A stretch of 64,000 nucleotides of DNA from Gordionus sp. m RMFG-2023 (Eukaryota > Nematomorpha > Gordioida > Chordodea > Parachordodidae). A program made the translations under genes and the position numbers. The stretch covers positions 12,285,882 through 12,349,881 of the forward strand of contig NC_088778.1 of the NCBI RefSeq assembly GCF_954871325.1, written 5' to 3'. The notes under the pieces were generated by a model that was given only the letters and a program-made list of their open reading frames with translations, was not told the origin of the DNA and did no database searches. The number at the start of each line of letters is the position of its first letter. Position 1 is the first letter of the stretch. Below, in pieces: positions 33,894-46,350 of the stretch.

Positions 33894-34020
33894 GTGTAAC
33901 GTGTGAAATTGATTACCGTGAGATTTTGAAATCTCACACCATCAAAATTTCACGGCTAATACCGTGTGAAAGTGATTTCATGAGATTTTGATTTTTATCT
34001 CAAATACATTGGGGGCCATT
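33894..34020 (+). repeat. Ginger1 left terminal inverted repeat
   Basis: Roughly 127 bp matching 47095-47221 in reverse complement. Shared words include TGTAACGTGTGAAA, GAAATCTCAC, GAGATTTTGATTTT and CAAT or CATTGGGGGCC. The two arms have diverged, so the insertion is old. Confidence 0.8.
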
Positions 34021-34200
34021 TAAATAATCAAAATCTCACGGCTATATTTTAAAATCTCATCGATTTTTTCAAAATCTTGCATCATGAATTTCAATAAGCT
34101 TAATAGCTTGAATTTTCTCAAATTTAAAACGTCAGATTTGAACGAAGCTGTCAAATTGGAAATAATTCTTGAAAAGGTTATTTGCCCCTTAGCGCCAAAA

Positions 34201-34402
34201 TAAAACTCCATATTGATTATTTTAAAACTCCATAATGATTATTTTAAAACTCCATATTGATTATTTTAAAACTCCATATACATTATTTTAAAACTCCATA
34301 TTGATTATTTTAAAACTCCATATTGATTATTTTAAAACTCCATATACATTATTTTAAAATTCCATATTGATTATTTTAAAACTCCATATTGATTATTTTA
34401 AA
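34201..34402. repeat. 22-bp tandem repeat inside Ginger1
   Basis: About nine copies of AAAACTCCATATTGATTATT plus TT, with a variant carrying ATACATTA. It lies between the left TIR and the first integrase exon, a subterminal position. Confidence 0.9.
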
Positions 34403-34898
34403 TCCAAGCAATTTTGACCATTAAGTAAAAATTTTATCAAGACCATTTTAGAAGTAAAAATTTTATCAAATAATAAAATTTAATCTTTAATATATATTTT
34501 TAGATTCTGACAGTAAAACTCCATATTTCCTTGCATAAGTTTTTAACAAAATATTTTTGCAATAATTTTAAAGATATATATGAATTCTTAAAATGTTCTA
34601 AACTTCCAATGAATGTTAATAAGTCAAACTTTATTAGGAAATGCAATGCTTATTGACGAAAATTTGTATTACACTATAAATGAAAGTAAATTTTAGATGT
34701 TAATAGAAATAATATAATATCTTTTAAAAGTAGGAATAGTAATATTTTTATTAATAACTATAGGGTTTTCATTTTCTTTGTTGGCATTATCTATAATGAC
34801 AAAAATTTTCAAAAAACATATTTAAGCCATTGATTGTATTTATTTTTTGTCCATCACATAATATTATTTTATATATATTTTAATGATATATTATTTTA

Positions 34899-36204
34899 GA
34901 AGAAAGAAAGGTTTTATGGACTAAAGATGAACAAAATAATATAATTAAAAGAATACATGAGAGAGGTGTATCTACAGTCCCAGGAATAGCTATGGCCATC
35001 TGGGGATTAATAAAACTAACCAGATAATAACGGAAAAGTAAAAATATGCAATATTATCTTATTTAATATTTTACAGCTGTTATTGGTTGGACAGCAATAA
35101 AGACATTAGGGAGTTTATCAAATCCTGTGAGGTTTGTTAAAAATCAAGCAGTCGTTTTGATAAAACTTCAAATGTGTTGCACAATATAAAAGTGGTTCCA
35201 AAATCTTGGCATCATGGCATTGATCTAATCCAGCAGATGCCTGAATCCAAAGAAAATTATTAATATATTTTATGTGCCATTTGTTATTTCTCCAAATATT
35301 TTATGGCTATTCCTATTAAGGATAAAACAGCCAAATCCGTTGTTAAAGCCTTATATATCATTGTCAACACTCACAAATGTTATGAAGTAATAAAATTAAA
35401 AATAACTTATTTGAATTTTATCAATCTATTAATGCATATTTTTTTTAAATTTAATAAAACTAAAATATATATTTATTAAAGAGTCAGATTAATGATCAAG
35501 GTAGGGAATTCTAATTCTAAAAATATTGTGGGATTGTTCAGCGAATAACCTCAGCCTACCACCCACAAGCAAATGGTTTGGTTGAGCGAGTTAACAGAAA
35601 AATCCAGAACCAAATAGCAAAATCGATTTTGGATAACCCAACTGACTGGCCAGATGCTTTAGTAGGGGTATGTGGCACCTACAATTCTTGTATACACTCT
35701 TCCACGGAATTTTCACCCTATGAACTGATGTATGGTCAGAAACCTCGACGTCCTCTTACAGTAGAAATAATTATTACTATTATATTTTTAATTATTATTT
35801 AGTTACAAAACAAAATTAAGGAAATATTTGCCCTACCAGAGGTTATGGCAAAAATTACTATAGATGAATGTTTAAAAAAAGAATTTGATATAAAAATGGC
35901 TCATCTCAAGAAAATTAAAAAGCTGGCTATACAAAATATTGGTATAGCACAGCTCAAACAAAAAAAGGATTATGAAAAAAGAACAAATGGTTCAAAATCT
36001 TTTGCTGGACAAAAGGTTCTTGCATGGAACCATAAAAGGTCTGATAGGAAAGGGTGGAAAATGTTGAACCCCTGGATAGGCCCATATTTGATCAATAAAA
36101 TATTTGATAAGTGTAATTATATTATATTATATAAATTATTATTTATTGTATATCAAGGTGTATATGAATTGATAACATCAAATAATATCATTTTGAAAAC
36201 TTAA
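34899..36204 (+). pseudogene. Ginger1 integrase-like transposase, degenerate
   Basis: Readable exons: 34899-35037, 35077-35386, 35488-35760 and 35803 onward, with GT-AG introns of 39, 101 and 42 nt. The HHCC zinc domain is recognisable (KRIHERG, GHLGINKT, YWLDSNKDI, SCEVC). The DDE core shows SWHHGIDLI, CYFSKYFMAIPIKDKTA, INDQGREF and AYHPQANGLVERVNRK, which carry the three acidic residues. The C-terminus has the GPY/F motif (PWIGPYLINKIF) typical of gypsy and Ginger1 integrases. Breaks: a frameshift inside the zinc domain, in-frame stops after SCEVC, inside the core before YILCAICYFS and after GREF. The N-terminus is not resolved. Confidence 0.88.
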
Positions 36205-36355
36205 TAAAATTTAAAAGAATTTATTGTACGAAACAATGAAAATGGTAATGAATATTTTAAAATCTTTTTATGAAGTTAAAAATTTTTAGATACAAAAATT
36301 AATCATTAATAACATTATAATTATTTTAAAATGTTTTATTTTAAATAATGCATTG

Positions 36356-36600
36356 TCTTTAGATATTGGTTCCCAAAATGGTCTTGATGATGAAAATTAC
36401 CCACACGATGCGGAGTTTGTCGATCCAAAGTCCCCTATAGGTATTGTATTTCGGATATATATTATAATTATTTTAAAATGCTTATATTTTAAATAATGCA
36501 TCGCCTTTAGATATTGGTTCCCAAAATGGTCTTAATAATGAAAATTACCCGATGCAGAGTTTGTCGATCCAAAGTCCCCCATAGGTATTGTATTTCGGAT
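36356..36600 (+). pseudogene. Tandemly duplicated linker exon of the Ginger1 gene
   Basis: The segment DIGSQNGLDDENYP, then AEFVDPKSPIG, with its flanking intron sequence (CTTTAG before, GTATTG after) occurs twice in a row about 146 bp apart. The second copy has lost four bases (ACCCACACGATG against ACCCGATG). It links the integrase part to the OTU part. Confidence 0.75.
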
Positions 36601-36648
36601 ATTTATATTTATATTTAATTTATTTTTTAATTTATTATGTATACAGAA

Positions 36649-37240
36649 TTGGATGATGATATTTTGATAATAAATAAATTGGAAAGTAACCCTAGATATT
36701 TTTTTCCTACAACAAAAGCATGGAAAAAATATCATGCTAAAATATATGGTCTAAAGCCTCCCAAACGTTGTCGGGATGTAGAATATGGGAAACAACTTGG
36801 TGAACCCACCATCCTAATGAAAATTGAAGGTGATGGGAATTGTTTTTATTGGTTAAACATTAATATAAAATTTCATTTTATTCTACTTTATATAATTTAG
36901 GGTAATTAGTGTAGAGATCACTGGGGTTCAAAATTCCCATATTATTCTCAGGCAATGGTTAGCACAATTTATGCTAACATTTGAGATGGAAATGGTAATT
37001 GAGAAATATATTAACGACACAAACAAAAAACTAGATGTAAAAACTTATATCTTAAATAATGTTATGACAGTGCGACTTCTGACACAGAAGTCAGGGCCAT
37101 GGCTACAATGTTAAATACACCAATTTTTACATATATAAAATATAATGATAATTTTATATGGGCCCGATATGACCCTTTTTATATTCGCGATAATATTAGA
37201 ATATTTAATATTTTTATTTATATAAAAAAATGGAGGATTC
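36649..37240 (+). pseudogene. OTU-like cysteine protease domain of Ginger1, frameshifted
   Basis: An exon at 36649-36851 reads LGEPTILMKIEGDGNCFYW with the catalytic Asp and Cys of the OTU motif (DGNC). A 49-nt intron (36852-36900) restores the frame into ISVEITGVQNSHIILRQWLA. A one-base shift near 37080 leads to TEVRAMATMLNTPIFTYIK, the second conserved OTU block. A possible catalytic His lies in CNHLSF near 37265 in the remaining sequence. OTU domains are deubiquitinase-like peptidases, and in Ginger1 this is a known C-terminal accessory domain. Confidence 0.8.
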
Positions 37241-37794
37241 CATTTTGAAAATGTTTCAGATTGCAATCATTTATCTTTCATCATTATTTAATATATTTTT
37301 ATTAAAATTTATTTATTTTTAATATAAAAAATATATAAATATATTTCATTCTTTATAATTTATATTCGGCCTGATATATTTTTCATGAAAGTTGTAATAA
37401 ATATAATTAAATATATTCATTCTGATGTGCAACATTTGATAATAATTATATTTTTCTATGTTTTTATTTAATTTAAAATTATGTATAAATATTTATATCA
37501 ATAAAGTTCTTCGTTTATTTTTTCAATTCTTTCATTAATGCCAAATGAAGCTTATTTTAATGTTGGTGACCCAATTCAGTATAAACATTACGATTAAACC
37601 ATTTAGACTAAGAAATTATCTTACTTATTCTTTGCAGTGTTTACAGAGGGTGGGTACTGATATTTAGAGGGTTGGCTAGAAAAGGCGGTTTGTCCCTAGT
37701 AAATTTTCTGTAATATTTGGAAATTTGTCAATAAATTAATGTCTATCGAGAAGATGTTCCTTGTATAAGAAATCTGAGGAGGAACTGGATAATC

Positions 37795-39655
37795 ATGGGA
37801 TCGGAGGGTATCCCGTCTTTACAGAGAATCTTTTATAGAGAATGCAAATATAGAGAAACTTTTATAGAGAAAACAATTGTAGAGAATGTCGTTTATAAAG
37901 CGTTTATAGAGAATGATTTTATAGAGAATTTATTTTATAGAGAAACTATTAAAGAGAAAACAATTATAGAGAATATCGTTTATAGAGAATGATTTTGTAG
38001 AGAATCTCGTTTATAAAGAATGATTTTATAGAGAATTATTTTATAGAGAATTATTTATAGAGAAGGATTTTATAGAGAATAATTTTATATTGAAGAATTT
38101 TATAGAAAATGATTTTATAGAAAATGAATTAAGTGTTATTTTAGAAATAAATTTTCTCAAAAAAACAATCCAGATGCCGTCTTATAAATTCTCGGAACCC
38201 TTGAATAAAAAAAGGGAAGAAATCATCTTAAAAAAAATTATTCACGTTCCTGATTTGTATTGCTTATGAATAATTATGATAATGTTTTTGAGTTTCCTGT
38301 AGTTATTTTTTTTAAAATACGCTGAACAATTAGAAGTAGTAATGCTAAAATTATGAATATGTTTCCTTCTTTATCAGTTTCTATTAGTGCTTTGCTTTAA
38401 CTAGTAGAGTAGCCATTTAAAAAAAACTATTAGCAACAAAGCCAGCCTTACGCCAATTGTTTTAGAAAATTTTGTCAATATTTAGTGCTTTGTGCATTAT
38501 TTTAATCTGCTTGGTCCGGCTCCGATTTTTTAAAAATATATTATATATTTTTAATTTCAAAAATATTGGTTTCTCTATAAATATGTGGAACCCCAAATAG
38601 AGATCGGCACTTTTCGACACTCAATATATTAAAGCCATCGCATAAATCTAGATGTGTATCATTAGAGATTAATGAATTCTTAGTTATCTTTATTAAAAAG
38701 ATTTATGAATAAAATTTGTATAATAAAATAGAAAGAAAATTATGATTAGAAATGTGTTCCGAAAGGCAGAACGAACGGGAATGTGACATATTTTTTACCC
38801 AAACAACTGGTTAAAACCTTTTCTAATTAAAATTAGAATCAAGATTCTCGTCCGTCATATTATATCCATAAGGGTAAAGTTAAGAACCCTTGTATAGGCT
38901 AATTTAGGTAGCTGACATATAAATGCAATATTTCAGTTTAGATTCTCTTTAATAACGGTTAATACATATTTAACAAATCGTTTCAGGGTTGGTTTAGCTG
39001 AGTTAATAATCAAGCTAAACCTTGATATGAACTAAAAAGATTTTACAAAAAAACCATTGTTGAAACAAATAAAGTCATCGAAAAAATACAACAAATAAAC
39101 TGAATTGTATTATTAAAATGATTTTGATATATTTTTCAAATTTCGCATAAATTTTTTGAACTCTATAATTGTCCCATATATTATATTTCTCTATAAAATA
39201 AAGATCTAGAAAATAATTCTCTGCAAAATAATTCTCTACAATGTAATTCTCTAAAAAATAATTCTCTACAATGTAATTATCTACAAAATTATTCTCTATA
39301 AAAGTAATTCTCTTTAAAATCATTCTCTATAAACAACATTCTCTATAAAATCGTTCTCTTTGAAGTCATTCTCTATAATCGGCATTCTCTATAAAACTAT
39401 TCTCTATAAACGGCATTCTCTATAAAATCATTCTCTATAAATTAATTCTCTATAAAAATTATTCTCTATAAATTAATTCTCTATAAAAATTATTCTCTAT
39501 ATAAAACATTCTCTATAAAACATTTTCTATAAATTACATTCTCTATAAAACAATTCTTTATAAATGCATTCTCTATGATTGTTTTCTCTATAAATGTTTC
39601 TCTATAAAATACATTCTCTATAATGGTTTCTCTATAAAGACGTAGAACCGGATCG
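37795..39655. mobile_element. Inverted-array element built from TAGAGAAT-type short repeats
   Basis: The left array (37817-38140) is about 20 copies of 13-16 bp units such as TTTATAGAGAATGAT. The right array (about 39180-39640) is the same unit in reverse complement (ATTCTCTATAAA). Outside the arrays a short TIR can be traced: CGTCTTTACAGAGAA on the left and its inverse TTTCTCTATAAAGACG on the right. No coding capacity in the middle. ORFs in the arrays (FIENDFIENLFYRE) are by-products. It lies within the Ginger1 element. Confidence 0.75.
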
Positions 39656-41296
39656 GAGTATTTGGTTTTGGATGTACTAAAAACTTGTTTTACAATATTA
39701 TTTTATAAATTTCAGTTGTTTGATTTAGCAAGTAAGGATCTTTTCCCTATTACTAAACTTTAATTCAAATTTGCAAGGTGACACTTGTGATAATTGATTG
39801 AAGCCTATCAATAATCTAAATTGGAGGCCTACACTGGTAAGTTTTTTTACCTACCCGTCCATACTTTGAATGGGTGTGTTCGGGTTTTGAAAATATTTTC
39901 AAAATTGGGTGGGCTGGAGTGTTGAATTTGTACCGATGGGTCCCCCCGTCAGATTGGGAATAATACAGTCCGCGATCGGGGGTCCGGGATGGTCGATGAC
40001 GGGATCCAGGGGGCCGGGTTTTATAGATTTAGTCGTGGTATCACTCCGGACAACGTAGTGGCCATAATATTTTCCAAGTTTATTCAACAAATTAAAATTT
40101 ATGTTACCAAAAATATAAATTTTAAAATCAAAAGTTTATTCAACAAATTAAAGTCGATGTTACAAAAATATAAATTTTAAAATCAAAAGAATAATTAATG
40201 GTGAGAAAAAGGTATTTTCCCAACCTTTATAATTTTTGCAAACATAGAAAAAAAAAGTTTGTTATATAATGGCGATACAATCATTCTTGAAACTGGTTAG
40301 AACCAGTTTCAAATGCAATATAAAAATAAGGTAAAATATCAATTTCATAACAAAAAAAAAGGAAGATGGGAAAACAAAAGAGCAAGTAGAAAACAAAAAC
40401 GTAAAGAGAAGAAATAAGTTATACGGGACAAGTGGGGAGATAGAACATAACATGGAGGTTGAACTTTTGATATTTTTTAGGCGAAATTTATTAAAAATAA
40501 TAGTTTTATTTCATCATATTGCATATTATATATGTTTAATTAAAAATACATTAAAATGAACAAAGAGCCTAACTAGCAATTAAAATAATTTTGAACATTA
40601 GGCGATGAAATGCAGACTAAAAATATAAAATACAAACTATAGATAAGCGGCATGGACTTTTAGATATTATACGGAGTTTTGTTAAGATAAATAAAAAAAG
40701 CAAAACAATTAAAAAAAAAGACTGTATATGGATTTGAACCTGCATTTTGAGGGTAAGTAATATAACTCTTACCAACATGACTACCAACAACCAGGGTTGC
40801 CAGGTCAAAATTTTAAAATTGCGGGAGAAATATGAAGATTGCGGGAGAAATATAAAAATTATGGTAAAAATATAGATTTTTTTAAAAAAGGCCCGCAAGA
40901 TCCCGACAGAGCCGGGATTTTGAATTGACTTAATTATCCGCCTAATATTTTTTATAATTAGTTTATATAAATACAAATTAGGTAACTATTTTTCAAAATA
41001 AAATATAAAATATTAATTTATGAAAAATAACCAACGATCCTTTTTAAATATAAAAGAATTAAACAAGATAAAATTTTATAAAAAAATAAACGATTTTAAT
41101 TTTACAATGTAAAAAATATATTTTATGCGAATGTCCCACAAAACATCCGCAATTGGAAATCTACTTGTGTGTGTATAACATTATACGGATAGGCGCTTAA
41201 TTATCACATATCACGTTTAAATACATAATAAGGTATTATTGTACTCATTTCAATGATAATTATTTTATTTACTATTGTTCATTCACATTATTATAA

Positions 41297-42640
41297 TCAG
41301 TGGAGGAGAGTGTATCTACATCCATTGCAAAACAAAAATATTTTCCAAAAATAAGAAATAATACAGATGCAACTACAGTTGCAGCAATTGTAATCACTTA
41401 TCTTGTAATACAACATTCACAGAGCTATTTAACATTAAAATGTGGGCAGAATCTTTCCCCATAATATTTAACGACTCCAAGATAAATGAAAACTTTACTT
41501 GTAGAGCAAAAATGAGCAAGGATATCATCAACGTTTTAGAACCTGAATTCAGGAGGTCAATTCTTGACGATTTGAAAGATGGGCATACATATGCAATTCT
41601 AACAGATGCATCTAATAACGGAAATATTAAAATATTTTATTTGATCCTTCGCTATTTCAACAAATTTAAGGACGTTTCAAAAATACTATTAAATTTTTTT
41701 CAAATAGTGAAAAATCAAAAGACATAGCTAACCATATAATGGTAAATATAGAAGATTCGGGATTATCAATAAATTGCATGTCAACTTTCTGATCTGATAA
41801 TGCCTCAGTGAATTTGGAAAAAACCAGAGTGTATTTTCAGAATTGAGTCAGCACAATGTTGGTTGCAGTGGCGTAGCTACGGGGGTGGTTTTCGGGTTAG
41901 GATCCCTCCCAGAGCAAATTTTTTTTTTAGATTATACGTTCAAAAGACTTAAAAGTGATTTTATATCAATTATATTTTTCTGGTTTTGATGTTTGTGGAA
42001 GGATATTATATTACTATTGAAATTATATTGGATAGTATTATTATAAAGTCATTGAGAATAATCTAATAAATTATAATAACATATTATTGATGCATTTAAT
42101 TATATATTATCGAAGATATGGTTATGATTTGTAAGATAAACCCGGCCGAAGGCCAGGCAAAAGGGCCGAAGGCCCATTAAAGGGGGTCTGTGGGGCGAAG
42201 CCACCCAGCTTTTATATGTATGGACCCTCTCTAAGGAAAATTCCTAGCTACGCCACTGGTTGGTTGCGATATGTTCCTAATACCCGCCATCTATAGAATT
42301 TAAATTTTCATAAACCTTTAAATATTTCTTAAATAAAGAGTATAAAAGCTGTCCTAACATTTTGAAAATATTTTCAGTAATGAATGGCAGAGGTGTATTT
42401 AGGAATGATTTTACATGTAGGAAATCTACTACATACTGTTAATGTGCAGTTGCAATCAGAAGAATCTTATCAAAGATTCACAAAATTATGCTGCAGATGT
42501 GTTAATCTTTACAGTTAAAAATTGACAATAAATTTTATGGCGCCATTGCTAAAACTATTAAAATGTTCAAATATTTTAAAAATACCGATAGACATTGATG
42601 TCTTTGAGGATATTGTAATGTTCTCTATTTTTGATTAACA
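41297..42640 (+). pseudogene. hAT transposase fragments, first unit, plus strand
   Basis: Reads VEESVSTSIAKQKYFPKIRN, then FRRSILDDLKDGHTYAILTD and ASNNGN, the start of the catalytic region in hAT proteins of the KRBA/ZBED type. A MITE (41866-42258) interrupts it. After that, short pieces matching the minus-strand copies at 45300-45440 follow. A diverged second copy lies at 44000-44720. Confidence 0.6.
41866..42258. mobile_element. hAT-type MITE, 393 bp, with exact 8-bp target duplication
   Basis: Ends are CAGTGGCGTAGCTA and, inverted, TAGCTACGCCACTG. Both flanks are GTTGGTTG (41858-41865 and 42259-42266). The right half holds a GC-rich hairpin-like patch (GGCCGAAGGCCAGG and GGGCCGAAGGCCC). 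Removing it restores the surrounding hAT sequence, so it is younger than its host element. Confidence 0.93.
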
Positions 42641-42865
42641 ATGTAAAAAATATATTTATTTTATGCGAATGTATAAATAAAAAAATATGGAAAATTAAAT
42701 ATAATGTTAATTATATATTATTTGAGATTGAAATAATGGAACTAAACGTTTACCGTCGTTATTGAGATATTTATAAAATTCCTGGCATGACATATTATAA
42801 ATTTATTTAACCATTAGCTCGGCCTCTAATGTTGTTAAAGCAATTCTTTTTCCAGGCAGTCTTCA

Positions 42866-43440
42866 TCAGGCTAAAAATGCCCTCGGATGAGGCATTAGAA
42901 TGAGGTAAATAAGATATACTCGCAATTTTTTTTGTAAGCATGGGGATTTATAATTATTACGAAAAAATTCTACCCGTTTCTCCTTTGCTTTTAGACAATC
43001 TAACTTTAAGTATTCTGGCGAATCATAAAAAATAGAGAGAATTACAATCTCCTCAAACAAGACATCAATGTCTTTCGGTATTTTTAATATATTTATTAAA
43101 TTACAAAAACCATCAATTGATGGTTTCTGTTCCAAGGTCATAAATAGAGTTATTAAAATCAAATTTTGATTGTAAATATTCTAAAATTGTCTTAATAAAA
43201 ATATCTGCATCATTTAAAAATGTATTAATTAGAGTATTATTTGAACTTAATATAATATTTTTAGCAATAGCTCCATAAAATTTATCATCAATTTTTAACT
43301 GTAGAGCAAAGCTGTAGCATGATTTTGTGAATCTTTTTTAATAAAGAATATTCTGATTGCAACTGAATATTAACTGCTTGAAGTAGATTTCCTACATGTG
43401 AAACTAATCCCAAAAATGCTTCTGCCATTTCATACTTGAA
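42866..43440 (-). pseudogene. hAT transposase C-terminal part, first unit
   Basis: The minus strand reads MTLEQKPSIDGFCNLINILK, then LPHSNASSEGIFSLMKTAWK after a frameshift near 42930. The latter is the hAT C-terminal dimerisation motif. It is a diverged copy of the sequence at 44861-45442. Confidence 0.65.
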
Positions 43441-44860
43441 AAAATTTTTCAAAATTTTAGGACAGCTTTTAAAATCTTTATTTAAGAAGTATTTTTTTAA
43501 GGGTGTAAAATTTTAAAATTCTATCGATGGCAGGTATTAATGATAACCACCTGATAGGTACATATCGCAACCAGGGTTGCCAGGTCAAAATTTTCAAATT
43601 GCGGGAGAAATTTGTTATTATGCGGGAGAAATATGAAAATTGAGGTAGAAATATAAAAATTGCTAAAAAAAGTGCCGACCTTCGGCCGGGATTTTGTATT
43701 GATTTAATTATTCGCCTATTATCTTTTAAAATTAGTTTATATAAATACAAAGTCGGTAATTTTCAAAATAAAAAAACATCTTGATTTATTAAAATATATT
43801 AATTTATAAAAAAAACAACGATCTTTTTTAAACATAAAAGGTAAACAAGATAAAATTTTATAAAAAAAACGATTTTAATTTTACAATTAAAAATATATTT
43901 TATGCGAATGTCTGGCAAAACGACCACAATTGGAAAATCTATCGTGTGTGTGTGTATAACATTATAGGGATAGGCGCTTAATTATCACGTATCACGTTTA
44001 AATACTTAAGGTACTCCAAAAATAAGAAATAATACAGATGCAACTACAGTTGCGGCAATTGTAATCACTAATCTTGTAGTACAACATTCACAGAGATACT
44101 CATCACAATGTTGGTAGAATCTTTTTCCCATATTATTTAACGACTCTAATATAAATGAAAACTATACTTGTAGAACAAAAATGAGCAAGGCTAGCACCAA
44201 TGTTTTAGGACCTAAATCCAGGAGATCAATTCTTGACGATTTGAAAAATGGGCATACATATGCAATTCTAACAGATGCATCTAATAAGGGAAATATTTTT
44301 CCTCCGCTATTTCAACAAAATTAAGGTCGTTTCAATAAAACTATTAAATTTTTTCCCCTCAAATAGTGAAAAATCCAAAGACATAGCTAACCTAACCATA
44401 TAATGGTAAATATAGCAAATTCTAGATTATCAATAAATTGCATGTCATCTTTCTGATCTGATAATGCCTCAGTGAAATTGGTAAAAACAGAGAGTATTTA
44501 CAGAATTGAGTCAGCACAATGTTGGATGCGATATGTTTCTAATACCCGCCATCAATAGAATTTTAAAATTTTTAGGAATGATTATACATAGGAAATCTAC
44601 TACATGCTGTTAATGAGTAGTTGCAATCAGAAGAATCTTAACAAAGATTCACAAAATTATGCTGAAAATGTGTTCATCTTTACAGTTAAAAATTGATAAT
44701 AATTTTATGGCGCCATTGCTAAAATTTAATTATATTTTATTTGAGATTTAAATAATAGAACTAAATGTTTACCGTCGTTGATGAGATATTTATAAAATTC
44801 CTGGCATGACATATTATATATTTGCTCGGCCTCTAATGTTGTTAAAGCAATCCGATTTCT

Positions 44861-46350
44861 CTAATTTTTCCAGGCAGTCCTCATCGGGCTAAAAATGAGC
44901 TCTGTTAAGGTTTTAAAATGAGGTAAGGAGAAGACATACTCGCATATTTTTTCCAAGCATGGGGATTTATCGTTATTACGAACAAATTCTACCCATTTCT
45001 TCTTTGCTTTTAGACCATCTAACTTTGAGTATTTTGGCGAATCATAAAAAATAGAGAGAATTACAATCTCCTTAAACAAAAAATCAATGTCTTTCGGTAT
45101 TTTTAATATATTTATTAAATTATAAAAACCATCAATTGATGGTTTCTGTTCCAAAGTCATAATATTTATACATTTGTAAATTGAGTTATTAAAATAAAAT
45201 TTTGATTGTAAATATTCTAAAATTGTCTTAAAAAAATATCTGCTATTTGAATATTTTAATATAATATTTTTAGCAATAGCGCCATAAAATTTATTATCAA
45301 TTTTTAACTGTAGAGATGAATAGAGCTGTAGCATGATTTTGTGAATCTTTTTTAATAAAGAATACTCTGATTGCAACTGAATATTAACTGCATGAAGTAG
45401 ATTTCCTACATGTGAAACGAATCCCAAATATGCTTCTGCCATTTCATACTCGAAAAATATTTCAAAATTTAGGACAGCTTTTAAAATCTTTATTTGAGAA
45501 GTATTTTTTTAAATTTTAAAATTCTATCGATGACAGGTATTAATGACAACCACCTGATAGGTATATATCACAACAACTCTCACCATTTCAAGTCAGATCA
45601 CTTCACCAACTCTTTTAATTCAATAACTCTTTTAGTTGTTAACTAAATTCGTTAAAACATTTCATCATAAATATTTCGACATCCCCAGATAGTACATTTA
45701 TCGCCTTCTTGCAAGAATTATGTAGTATATGGCATATACAGCCAATTGTTATTAATTCATTATTGTGCTGCCTCAATTCGGTAACTTTGGTTTTTGCTAA
45801 AATTTACAGAGGCATTATCAGCGCAGAAAGCTGACATGCAAATCATTGATAACCCTGAATCAGCTATATTTACCCTTATATGGTTAGCTACATCGTTGGA
45901 TTTTTCACTATCCGAGGAAAAAATTTTAACAGTTTTATTGAAATGTTCTTAATCTTGTTGAAATAGCGAAGGATCGAGGGAAATGTTTTAATATTTTCCT
46001 CATTATATGCATCTGTTAGAATTGCATATCGATGCCCATCTTTCAAATCGTTTAGAATTGACCTCTAGGATTCAGGTACTAAAACACTTGTGATAGCCTT
46101 GCTCATTTTTGTTCTGCCACAAGTAAGGTTTGTACTTATATTGGAGTCGTTAAATATCATGAGAAAAATATTCGACCCACATTGTGATGATATAGCTCTG
46201 TGAATGTTGAACTACATGATAGATGTATACGATTTCCGCAAATGTAGTTGCATCTGTATTTTTTATTATTTTTGAGAATATTTTTGTATTGCAATCGATG
46301 TTGATATACTCCCCTGTACTGACTTATATGAATGAAATGATGTTGATTTA
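44861..46350 (-). pseudogene. hAT transposase, most complete copy, minus strand
   Basis: The longest open part (44861-45442, 193 codons) has MAEAYLGFVSHVGNLLHAVN, EQKPSIDGFYNLINILK and PHFKTLTELIFSPMRTAWKN, the last a degraded dimerisation motif. Upstream to about 46350 the catalytic-region sequence seen at 41297 recurs on the minus strand but with stops and frameshifts. It is not functional as read. Confidence 0.65.

Noticed and set aside
34020-34211. 63-codon minus-strand ORF near the Ginger1 left end
   Set aside because: It overlaps the TIR and the 22-bp repeat and has no recognisable motif.
37795-37992. 65-codon ORF with FIENDFIEN repeats, and its partner on the other arm
   Set aside because: Direct translation of the 15-bp TAGAGAAT repeat, not a gene.
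40725-40790. tRNA-like sequence on the minus strand with box A and box B (GGTTCAAATCC)
   Set aside because: Box B is perfect, but the T-stem and acceptor stem do not pair, so it is at most a tRNA pseudogene or tRNA-derived repeat.
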